Below, piece after piece: positions 47,994 through 58,100 of a stretch of DNA of 63,400 nt. The stretch covers positions 1 through 63,400 of the IMG/VR virus record IMGVR_UViG_3300034101_001021. The stretch is one strand, 5' to 3'. The notes under the pieces were generated by a model, which made no database searches, was not told the origin of the DNA, and saw only the letters and a program-made list of their open reading frames with translations. This DNA is from a virus. Position 1 is the first letter of the stretch; each line of letters opens with the position of its first letter. The translations under genes were made by a program, and so were the position numbers.

Positions 47994-48584
47994 ATGGGCG
48001 GAATGGTAAGTAACGCAATTAATCAGTCTGGGCTGCCTAACGCAATTAATCAGGCTGGATTTCAACAACAGCTTGGCCGGGTATCTAACCAGATGTACCA
48101 GCCGCCCAGTCAAATGGGTGGGTACGACCCATACACCGCTATGCGTCGGCCTAACTACATGCCATTTGGTCCAAACCAGCAGTTCTATCAGCCGATCTAC
48201 CAGCCTAGCTATTCCCAGTTCTCCAACTTTGGTTATGGCCAAGCGCCCTTTGGTGGGTTCTATCAGCCGCCGATGATGGGTTTTGGTATGCAAAGGTTTC
48301 AGCCTCAACAATTTCGGCCCATGCTATCTCCGCAGCCAATGCAGTCTCAGTATCGGCCTATTCCATACATGACTCAATCTCAGATTGATACTCGTAATGC
48401 AGCGGCAGCAGCGGCAGCAGCGCCCCCACCAAATATTTATGACGGTAGCGGCGGCGGTTATGGAGACGGCGGAGTTGGTGGTGACGGCGGTGGTGTTGGT
48501 ATGGGTGCTGGTAGCACCGGTGAAGGGGTATTTAAAAAAGGCGGCAATGTAGATGACGGTATCGCTTCTTTGCTGAAGAAATGA
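47994..48584 (+). CDS. Gln/Pro/Tyr-rich internal protein
   Basis: 196 residues, low complexity (Q, P, Y, F, G) and a Gly-rich tail with D-D-G-I-A-S-L-L-K-K. Located within the ejection-protein cluster. It may be a flexible virion component. Confidence 0.6.
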   Translation: MGGMVSNAINQSGLPNAINQAGFQQQLGRVSNQMYQPPSQMGGYDPYTAMRRPNYMPFGPNQQFYQPIYQPSYSQFSNFGYGQAPFGGFYQPPMMGFGMQRFQPQQFRPMLSPQPMQSQYRPIPYMTQSQIDTRNAAAAAAAAPPPNIYDGSGGGYGDGGVGGDGGGVGMGAGSTGEGVFKKGGNVDDGIASLLKK

Positions 48585-49012
48585 ATCTAAACATCCAAGT
48601 TGTAGATACAAACTACATCAGCCAGATTTGGAATCAGGTAGACCAGTATTTAATAGACGCACTAATAAAAGATAACGACGCCCCTGACTGGAGTAACTGT
48701 TACAACATTCATCATGTCCAGGGGTTTTTGACTAGCGGTGTGTGGTTATTGTTGGTGGCGGTAGATGAGGAAGGAAAGATCCACGGTGCCGCAACAGTGT
48801 CATTTGCGAACTATCCGATGGCCAGGGTAGCGTTCATCACACTGATAGGAGGTCGGATGATCTCCAATAGCAACACGTTTGAGCAGCTTAAGATGATTCT
48901 AAAGCAGCGCGGGGCGACAAAAGTCCAAGGGTACGGTAGAGAATCTATCGTTCGATTGTGGAAGAGATACGGCTTTGAGCCACGAACTACTTTAGTGGAA
49001 GTGCAATTATGA
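48581..49012 (+). CDS. GNAT-family acetyltransferase-like protein
   Basis: 143 residues. It has the GNAT layout: a central strand-helix (VWLLLVAVDEEGKIHGAATV, F-I-T-L-I-G-G), and a C-terminal G-Y-G-R-E-S-I-V-R-L-W-K-R-Y-G-F-E-P. The glycine-rich Q/R-x-x-G-x-A loop is weak. Phages of aquatic bacteria often encode one in this position. The substrate is unknown. Confidence 0.65.
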   Translation: MNLNIQVVDTNYISQIWNQVDQYLIDALIKDNDAPDWSNCYNIHHVQGFLTSGVWLLLVAVDEEGKIHGAATVSFANYPMARVAFITLIGGRMISNSNTFEQLKMILKQRGATKVQGYGRESIVRLWKRYGFEPRTTLVEVQL

Positions 49013-50628
49013 GATACGATCACTTTTCAATGCTGCCCGAACGGGCTTTCCAAAAGCGGCCATTTGGCGGCATGACCCTAGAGGGCGGTAGCGGTGGCGG
49101 TGGCGGTGGCCACACGACTAGCACGGTCACCCAATCTTCCATCCCTGATTGGCTACGTCCACAGACAGAAGCGCTCCTTGGTGCTGCGACGCAAGAGACC
49201 TTCCAGACTCAGAAGACCCCAGAGGGTACTTACGAGATCACTGGTGTTAAACCATTTGTTCCGTATAGCGCAGACCCCCGCGATTACTTTGCCCCGTTTA
49301 GCCCACAGCAACAACAGGTAATGTATGAAGCATCTCAGATGCAGCGGCCTGGTGGATTCGGTGTTGGCCAACAAATGGTTGGCAGTGCTGGAATGGGTGG
49401 ATTAGAAACCGCTGGTGGTGCCTATGACTACGGTCAGATGGGTGCTGGATACGGGGCGGCTGGTGCTCGATTGGGAACCCAAGGTGGAGCGCAATTTGGA
49501 AACCTAGGCGCTGGATACGGAATGATGGGCGCTGGTATGGCCCCCGAAGCTCAGATGTATGGCCGCACCGCAGCAGACATTGGTTCGATGGGTCTCCGTG
49601 CAGAAGAGCTTGGCCGTGACGTAGGCGAAGAAGCTCGTCAGTATGCTCGTCAAGCAGCAAGCATGGGTGGTACCTATGAGCGTATGGCAACAGACCCACG
49701 GGCTATCCAAGCCTACATGTCACCGTATCAACAAGGTGTCACAGAGGTAGCAAAACGCAAGGCAATTGATGACGCCCAACGTGCTCAGCTCGGGCAAAAC
49801 TTAGGGGCTGTACGAACAGGTACATACGGCGGTGCTCGACAGGCTCTTCTCCAGGGTCAGCGTGAGGCTGGATTACAGCAGCAGCTCAGCGACATTCAAG
49901 CTCAAGGACTTCAGCGGGCGTTTGAACAAGCTCAACAAGCACAACAGTTCGGTGTCACAACTGGTCTACAAGGACTCCAAGGAGGTCAGGCTGGACTTGG
50001 AACCGCTCTCCAAGGTGGTCAGCTAGGACTCTCTGGTATCGGCCAGGCAATAACTGGTCAAGAGGCTGGGCTTCGTGGACTGGGTCAGGCCGGTCAACTG
50101 TATGGTCTGGGTATGCAGGGTGCTGGTGTTGGACTTCAAGGAGTTCAGCAGCAACTCGCTGGCACAGAACAGGGTATGCGCGGAGCTGGCGTTGGCCTAC
50201 AGGGAATCTCTGGTGCCCAGGCTGGATACGGACTTATGGGTCAGATGGGCCGGTCACTTGCGGATATTGCTCAGCAGCAACAAGCATCAGACATTGCTCG
50301 CCTACAGTTCCAACAACAGATTGGTACGCTCCCACAGGAACAACAACAGCAAATCATCAATCAGGCGATCCAGAACTATGCGATGGCGCAACAGTACCCG
50401 CAGCAGCAGCTTGCCGCATACAACGCCTTACTACGTGGTTACGCGACACCGGTCACTACAGTATCTCAGTATCAGGCAGCAGCCAGCCCCGTCTCTCAAC
50501 TTGCTGGTCTCGGACTCACGGGCGCCGCAGCATATGGCATGGCAACCGGCAAGAAAAAGGGAGGCGAGATTAAAGAAGGTATAGACTCCCTCGCACTGAA
50601 GAAAGCTATGAAAAAGGTGGCAGCATGA
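49009..50628 (+). CDS. Internal/ejection protein, Gly- and Gln-rich
   Basis: 539 residues, rich in Gly, Gln, Ala and Met, with long helical stretches (QREAGLQQQLSDIQAQGLQR). Ends K-K-G-G-E-I-K-E-G-I-D-S. In a podovirus this size and place correspond to the ejection proteins that leave with the DNA. Confidence 0.65.
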   Translation: MRYDHFSMLPERAFQKRPFGGMTLEGGSGGGGGGHTTSTVTQSSIPDWLRPQTEALLGAATQETFQTQKTPEGTYEITGVKPFVPYSADPRDYFAPFSPQQQQVMYEASQMQRPGGFGVGQQMVGSAGMGGLETAGGAYDYGQMGAGYGAAGARLGTQGGAQFGNLGAGYGMMGAGMAPEAQMYGRTAADIGSMGLRAEELGRDVGEEARQYARQAASMGGTYERMATDPRAIQAYMSPYQQGVTEVAKRKAIDDAQRAQLGQNLGAVRTGTYGGARQALLQGQREAGLQQQLSDIQAQGLQRAFEQAQQAQQFGVTTGLQGLQGGQAGLGTALQGGQLGLSGIGQAITGQEAGLRGLGQAGQLYGLGMQGAGVGLQGVQQQLAGTEQGMRGAGVGLQGISGAQAGYGLMGQMGRSLADIAQQQQASDIARLQFQQQIGTLPQEQQQQIINQAIQNYAMAQQYPQQQLAAYNALLRGYATPVTTVSQYQAAASPVSQLAGLGLTGAAAYGMATGKKKGGEIKEGIDSLALKKAMKKVAA

Positions 50629-52130
50629 TCGGAAGCACACTCAGCCGTGTTCAGACGGCAGAAAAGCTCAGCATCCCGCAGCTTCAGCAGGCCATTCAGT
50701 CTGGGACTATCCCGGCCTATATGGGCGTTCCTCTCCTGGAAGAGAAGATCCAGTTTGAACAGAGGATGCGTTCAGCCGCAGCAGCCCGCATGGCCCAAGG
50801 TCAGCAACCTACTATTGCCGAACAGGTCATGGACCAAGCCCAGATGGCTGATCAGGGTGGCATAGACCAGATCCCCATCCAAACTCCTGAGTTCGCAGGT
50901 GGCGGTATCGTAGCGTTTAGCGCAGGGGATAAGGTTCAGTCCGATGAGATGCTTTTGGAACAAGCCATTAATTCTTTGGTGCAACGAGACCCATCTATCA
51001 ATGCCAACTTCATCAGGCAGGCGTATGCCAGCTCTCCACCTGAAAGACGGGAGCAGCTCCTTGCTCAACTAAGAGACAGGGAGGCCTCTAAGTTTGCGCG
51101 TCAAGGAACAGGCGTTCCAATGACCCCTAATCAGGGTATTGCCGGCGCAGACATGGATAGGGAAGCAGCCAAGTTTGCTCGGCAGGGTACAGGCGTACCA
51201 GGCACTCCGCCCAAAGACACAGGTATTGCCCCCGAGATGGATGAAGATAAAGTCATGCCCGATGCTGGGATTTCTTCCATTCCTATCTCCCCGATCATTC
51301 AACGGGCTGGCGAGATGGCAACGGCTCTCCGTGGGACTGAACAGGCCACTCCGATTCCAACCATTGAAGAGGCTGGTAAGCAGACGAGCGACCTTCTCAA
51401 AGCATCTGGATACGATGAGAACGTTCTTGGAAACATTCAGAAAGAGATCGCATCGCAGCGTGAGTCCCTGGCCAAAGATAAGGCTGAGTCACGTAACTTC
51501 CGTCTCCTTGAGATGGGCCTTGGGATCATGGCTGGTACGTCTCCTAACGCCTTTGAGAACATTGGCAAGGGCGCAGCACCTGGCTTGAGGGGACTTGCTT
51601 CTGACATCAAGGATCTACAGAAGGCTGAGCGTGAGTTCAAACTGGCTGAGCAGAACCTTATGCTTAAGCAGAATGACGCTGCTATGGGTAAAGCCAAGAT
51701 CACTCAGGGCACCATTGATAAGGCTCAAGAGCGGGCTGATAAGAAGGCTGAGAAGTTTGACCAACTCAAGGCAGACCTTGCCAAGACGATGCTTACCACT
51801 GAGTCGCAGGAGCGTTTGGCTCGGGCGGCATACAGTACCAAACTCACGGACTTCGATAAACAGTGGAAACTGTACTCACGTGAGGCTGAAGCTAAAGGTG
51901 AAACGCCGTCGTTTACGGGATTCCAAACTGCCATTGGAGATCGTCCGTTGACCATGAAGGACGCTCTAGCTGCCGCGAGACAAGACATAGGCGCTGAAGG
52001 TACTATAGAAAGCAGGGCTCGTCAGATGGTAGAAGACGATAGGAAATACAGAGCGGCTCAGAGAGCTGGGCAAGTACCGCGTGGCCAAACGCCACCCCTA
52101 CCCCCAGGATTTGTCATACAAGGAAGATAA
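50625..52130 (+). CDS. Internal/ejection protein
   Basis: 501 residues. N-terminal two thirds helical (FEQRMRSAAAARMAQGQQP), a duplicated segment near residues 148-190 (ASKFARQGTGVPMTP and AAKFARQGTGVPGTP), and a coiled coil in the C-terminal third (LQKAEREFKLAEQNLMLKQ). ATGA overlap with the previous gene. Probable second ejection protein. Confidence 0.65.
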   Translation: MIGSTLSRVQTAEKLSIPQLQQAIQSGTIPAYMGVPLLEEKIQFEQRMRSAAAARMAQGQQPTIAEQVMDQAQMADQGGIDQIPIQTPEFAGGGIVAFSAGDKVQSDEMLLEQAINSLVQRDPSINANFIRQAYASSPPERREQLLAQLRDREASKFARQGTGVPMTPNQGIAGADMDREAAKFARQGTGVPGTPPKDTGIAPEMDEDKVMPDAGISSIPISPIIQRAGEMATALRGTEQATPIPTIEEAGKQTSDLLKASGYDENVLGNIQKEIASQRESLAKDKAESRNFRLLEMGLGIMAGTSPNAFENIGKGAAPGLRGLASDIKDLQKAEREFKLAEQNLMLKQNDAAMGKAKITQGTIDKAQERADKKAEKFDQLKADLAKTMLTTESQERLARAAYSTKLTDFDKQWKLYSREAEAKGETPSFTGFQTAIGDRPLTMKDALAAARQDIGAEGTIESRARQMVEDDRKYRAAQRAGQVPRGQTPPLPPGFVIQGR

Positions 52131-52139
52131 AGGTTAATT

Positions 52140-55100
52140 ATGCAGAGAGCAGTCAACCCCCAAACTGGTGAGGTACTGTTCCTTGTTAATAACCAATGGA
52201 CCGCCCCGTTACAAACCGCGAGGAATCCGGACTCAGGCCAAATGGCCTACTTGGTTAATAACGAGTGGCAGGTCTTAGATCCGTTTAAGCAGGAAGAAAA
52301 AGGATTCCTTGAGTCCGTCTTTGGAGTAACGCCGCAACAGTTTGCTGAAGCGGCCAAGCCAGAGCCTTTCACCAGAGAAGTTCTTGACGTTCCTCTTAAA
52401 ATTGCTGAGGGGACTGTATCAACTACCCGTGCTATTACGGAAGCATTTGGTGCCAACAATGCTGCCGCTCAAAACATTCGTGGCGTAGAAAAGTACCTTG
52501 CTGAACTAGCGTCTGCACAGTCCAAACAGGACTCTCAGGCGATTGCCGCAATCATGAAGGATGCAGAAGACAAGGGGATTGGTGAACAACTTAAAGCCGC
52601 GCTGTCTGCGTTTGCCACAGCGCCAGTTGACTTCCTTGCTCAAGCTGCTGGATCGTCCGTTCCTATCCTGTTGGGCGCCGTTGCTGGTGTACCAGGTTTA
52701 GTTACCACCGCTGGATTGACGGGAGCTGGCGTAGTCAAAGGCACGATATACGACACCGTCAAAGAAGAACTTAAGAAGGCCGGCGCATCAGAGAAGGAAG
52801 CTGAAGAGCGAGCAATGGCTGCTCAAGAATATGGCGGTGAAAACCTTGACATGATTCTTGCCGGCACGGCTCTTGGTGCTGTTGCTGGTAGGACGGGCGT
52901 TGAGAAATACATTCTTGGAAAGATCGCGGCAAAGCAAGCGGCTCAACAAGCTGCTCAAAAGGGCGCTGTTCGTCAGGCGGTAGAAACCGGCGTAACAGAG
53001 GCTGTTCCAGAGGCTATTCAGGCTGGACAGGAACAATTGGCGGCTAACATCGCTGCTCAAAGAGAAGGACTTGATGTACCAACATTCCGAGGCGTAGCTG
53101 GTCAGGCTGCATTAGAAGCTATTGCAGGTGGCGCTCTGGGTGCTGGTATTGGAGCTGCTGGTGAAGCTGGTCCTGCTGCTCCTCCTGTCCCCCCTACCGC
53201 AACCCCACCCGCTGCCGCTGCACCAACGCCTGCTGCACCCCCAACTGCTGCTGCACCACCTACCGTAGTTACTCCTGTAACTCCTACGGGTGCCCCTCCT
53301 GGAACCACTCCGTCTCCAGTGGTACCCATTCCCCCAGGACCAGATCTCCTTGGCGGATATGCAGACGCTGGAAACAACATCGAGGTAAGGATAGCTCCAA
53401 CACCAGATGGAAGGTTCCAGGTCATATACGTAGATGGAAACTCTGGGCAGTCTTCTGATGCCGGTATATTCGATGACTTCGATGGCGCCAACGCAACGGC
53501 TGCAATGCTTGTTGGTGTAAATCCGGCTACCTTTGCTCCGCCGGCAGCGCCAACACCTCCTGCAGCTCCTACTCCACCCACAACGCCGGTTTCAACGACG
53601 CCTACGCCGCCCACGATTCCTGTTGGTACTACGCCAACACCACCAACCGGTGTTCCGCCTACTACTGGATTGACTCCTCCATCCATCCCAACAGGAACAA
53701 CGACAACCGCTGCGGCAGCACCTAAGCGCCCGGCAAAAGAGATTCAGGTAGATATAAACAAGGCACGGCAAGATCTCAGGAAAGCTGAGACAGCGTTTAA
53801 GAACAATCAAGTCGGACAAGAAGCTGTTGACTTTGCAGCGGCACGACTCAGTACGCTTGAGGCAGAGAAGACTACCCTGAAAGCACCAGAGGTTCCTGCT
53901 GAAGTAATGGCACCAGAGGTAGAGGCTGTGCCAGAGTTACCAGCGAAAGGCCCCAAGACCGCCTTTGAAGAGAAGATGTTTGGCAAAGAACCAATCTTGT
54001 CTGAAGAAGAGCTGGTAGCACGAAAAGACATTAGTGAGAAACAGAGGGCACTCAATGCCCAGTACAACCGTATTAAGGGAACTAAGGGATTTAGTAACCT
54101 TGCTGATTTTTTGTCTGGCCGGGCAGCTCAACCAGCAAAAGTCGAGGGTGCGGATCGCCCATTACCAGATGGGATGCTCGTTCTTGACGAGGATCTAAAG
54201 CGTATCGACTTTGGCTTGGGCAAAGGGGCGACCCTCAAGCGCAATAATTTGGTTAGCAAGACAGGGCGCGGAAGACCGTTACAGCAATTGATTGAAGACG
54301 AACAACTTAACGACTTCCTGCCTGATGATCTAAAGATCTTCGTTCGCGCAGAAGATGTTTACGATCCCAACGAATTTGCGAAGGTTCGCAATGCTGTCGA
54401 TTACATCATCGAGCGCTTTGAGAACAATGACTTCTTGACCGAAGACGACAAGATGGCGTTGCGGTTAATAGACGAAGACATTCAAAAACTATCTCAGGAG
54501 ATGACCCTTGAACAAGTCAATGCCAGACTCGCAGAAATCGCAGCAGAAGAACGCGCTGGAGAGGTTGAAGCAATTGCCCCTCCAGTCTCAGAAGAGGGTG
54601 TTAGAGGAGCTGCGCCGACAACTGTCAGAGAATCTTCCCCAGAAGAGCGAAGACAAGCAGACCTAGAGCGGGATCTATTCCGTCTTACGCCACCGGCTGT
54701 ACCAGAGCGCACCACCCCTCCTGGAGCACAGAGAGATCTGTTTGGTGCCGCTGGATATACCCCCGAAAATGTAACTAAAAGGAAGAAAGAAAATGCCCAA
54801 CAACTCTCTCTCTTCGATCAAAGCCCACTCCCGCCAAATGAAGACAATAAAGCCGGAGCTGATGCTAGACGGGAAGCCGTGTCCACCGTGGATGCTTTAC
54901 AGTCCACCGACACCCCTCTCGCTCTTGCCATGTCAACAGACTACGCAAGACGGCAACGCGTCAGCCTCGTTGGACAAACGCTAACAGGATACGATGATTT
55001 AGCTGTTCTCTCTCAAGTCTATCGGCATCCTAGATTTGAGACGTTCCGAATGTTTTTTGTAAACGACAAGGGAGAGGTCGTATCTCAATTGGGTGTATCT

Positions 55101-58100
55101 AGTAGGCTACCTGCAAGTGCTGTTGCTATTGTTGGTGACGATAGTGTGGCGTACATGAAAAAAGTGCAAGACGCTGCTGTAAAAGGCGGTGCCACAGGCG
55201 TATGGATGTTGCACAATCATCCAAGTGGAAACGTTGAGGTAAGTCAAGCCGATAAAAATTTGACAAAAGCCTTTACTGAGAACTTTGATAAGCTGGCATA
55301 TAAGGGCCACATAGTTATAGATACGAACAAGTATTCTTTAATTACCCCTGAAGGTGATGTTAAAACTCTGTCCAAGGATATGGGGCAAAAAGATTTAGTA
55401 AAAGTTGCGCCATTTACCGCTTCAGAGATCTTTAATCCCATTGAAATGGCACAGCGTGTAGATCAAAATCCAAGTTCAATGGTTGTTGTTGCTATAAATA
55501 ACTCGGCAAAAGTCACGGGTATTACAACAATCAGTAATGATTTTTTTGAAGGCAAAACTAGAGATCAAGCTAGAAGAGCTTTGTATAAGCTATCAATTGC
55601 AAACATAGGTGGTCGTTTAGCTGTCGCCTCAAGAGATGCAAAAGCTCTGGATAAAGTTGCGCCCATGGTTGAAGACGGTATCTTGATTCAGCCAGATGGT
55701 AGTTACAAACGTTTTTCTTCAATGTACACCTTTAGAACTAAGTTTCTATTTCCAGATGAAAGACCGGGAGTTGTAACACCAGATACGTCTAAGCTATTTG
55801 ATTTCTTGCGTGTGCCTAAAGTGCCTAGAACCGACGGTCCTGGAGTTTATCGTTGGAGCGATGCACGTAAGTTGATGGAACAACAAGTAACCATCAAAGT
55901 CCAAGAACCTCAAGAAGACCTATTTGGCGATGATGCTAAGACTCTTAACCAGATAAACGAAGAGCTTCCCAAGGCTAAGAAGAAGCTACCTCCTGGGCGT
56001 TCACCTGAGCTTGCTGCCATGGCTGAGCAGCTCCAGGCTGGCCTGCTTACCAAAGAGGAGTACGACGCAGCGGTCAACAAGTATCGTCCTATCCCTGTTT
56101 ATACAGAGCCGCTTGTTCCTGCGACCGATGAACAGGTAGTCAATGCCCTGTCCTCAGACAAGAAGCCCAAAGCAAACGTATCTATCCCTGATGGAACCAA
56201 GGTTGGTCTGCGCCTAGATATACCAGCCTGGAACAACCACAAGACGTTTGTTGTATCCATACATGAGGGCCGGCCTAAACCAACGTCGGCAAAGCCTGGT
56301 TTAGCCATTGGATACCGCAGCGTAGCGATGGTAAAGAATGTTACGTTTGCTCTGAGCAATCAAGCCAAGGCCCTAGAGATTGCCGCTGGCCAGGCCAAGG
56401 ACGCCCTTCAGACTATGGAAGGGGAGTACGTCAACGTATCTCCAGCCGAAGCCTATCAGATGGCGCAGCAGGCTATCAAAGATCCACGGTATGTCCAGTT
56501 AGGTTTTGATCCGACGAGACACGCCTACTTCTTTGATAGGGCTACTACCCTCCCAGTGGTAAAGGCCGATGCGGTTCTCCAGATCGGTAACATGATCTTG
56601 GCCCGTGGCGTTGAGTATGGTTCCAAGCAGAACTTCCTCTACAACATTGATGCTACTGCGCCTGTAACAGAGGTTGAAGTTGATGCTGGACGTATTACAT
56701 CAAGAGACGAACAGATTGCTGAGTACACCCGCCTCCGTGCAAAGCGCAGCCAGCTAGTCAAAGAATACGTAGCCCAGGGTCCAAGCATTGAATTGCAGCG
56801 CAACATTGCTCTTACAGATGAGCTTGCAAAGCAGCTCAAAGAAGACATTGATGCGTCAGCTGAACCCTCCCGTAGCCCTGAGAACTTCCTGCGTCGTGCT
56901 CTTGATGCCTATGAGAAGGGTGATCTCAGCCCAGAAGTGTTAGCGACTATCCGTGATGCGTATGTTAAGACGCCGTGGACTCTCAATGGCCTTCGTCTAT
57001 CTGTCAGGAAACCGAAGGAAGACAAGTCTTCAGGAAACTTCCAGCCATTTGCTAGGGTAGTCACGCTATGGAATGGAACGTCTGGGATTGAAGATCCTTC
57101 TACTGTCCGGCATGAAATCATGCACTCGCTTGAACAGATGATGACTGCCGATCAGAGAAAAGTAGTGATTGACTCTTGGCAAGATGCTTTGAAAGCTGCT
57201 GTCAAAAAAAGCACAGACGCGCAGTCACTGTTGTTTTTTGAAAATGTTTTAAAGTTTTTAGACACGCCTAGCGATTCGTCCTTTGCTGCGACTGTTCAGT
57301 CCATGCCGTCGTATGACTTCTATCAGTATCTGAGTCCATCAGAATATTGGGCGGTAAACGCTGAAAAACTCTTTGCTGCCAAGCTAGGGACTCAGTGGGA
57401 GCGGTTTAAGTCTGCGGTTCGTAAGCTCGTTGAGTCCATGAAGAAGGTCTTTGGATTCGATAATCGTCTTGGCGTACACAAAGTCTTTGATCGTCTGATG
57501 AAAGATCAGCCAGAGCGGATGGGCTACCCGATGCTTGTAGACTTCGTTACGTCTACTGGTGCTCGGGCAATGGTTCCTCAGAATGTCAGCAAGAATATCT
57601 TTGGCCAGCCGATGCCTAAAGCGTCATGGGGATCTCCTGATGATTCAAAGATTGACGACATCCTCTACGTTCTCCAAGACAAGAACATTGATACAAAGCG
57701 TGTTGTTCAAAAGATTACGGCGCAACGTAAGAGCCTGATTGATTCCTGGAACCCGTATCTCCAAGAGGAGCTGTATCACGGCAGGACGGCTAAACAGACA
57801 GAAGACTTCTTGAAGGATGAGCTTGAGCCATTGATGAAGGCGCTGCGTGATCGCAATCTAACCATGGATCAGGTAGAAGAGTACCTACAGAATCGCCATG
57901 CTGAAGAGCGCAATATCCAAAATGCCAAGCGTGATCCGACCATGCCTGACGGTGGATCTGGAATCCTCACGGCAGACGCTCAAGCCTATCTAGCAGCCCT
58001 TACCCCAAAGCAGAAAAAAGACTTTGACGACATCGCCAAGATGGTTGACGACATTGTTAGGGGGACGCAAGACCTTATTGTTTCAAGCGGCCAAGAGAAG

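Noticed and set aside
48693-48703. GTAACTGTTAC palindrome in the acetyltransferase gene
   Set aside because: Only 5-bp arms with one-base spacing and no shared flanks, so likely chance; not counted as an operator.
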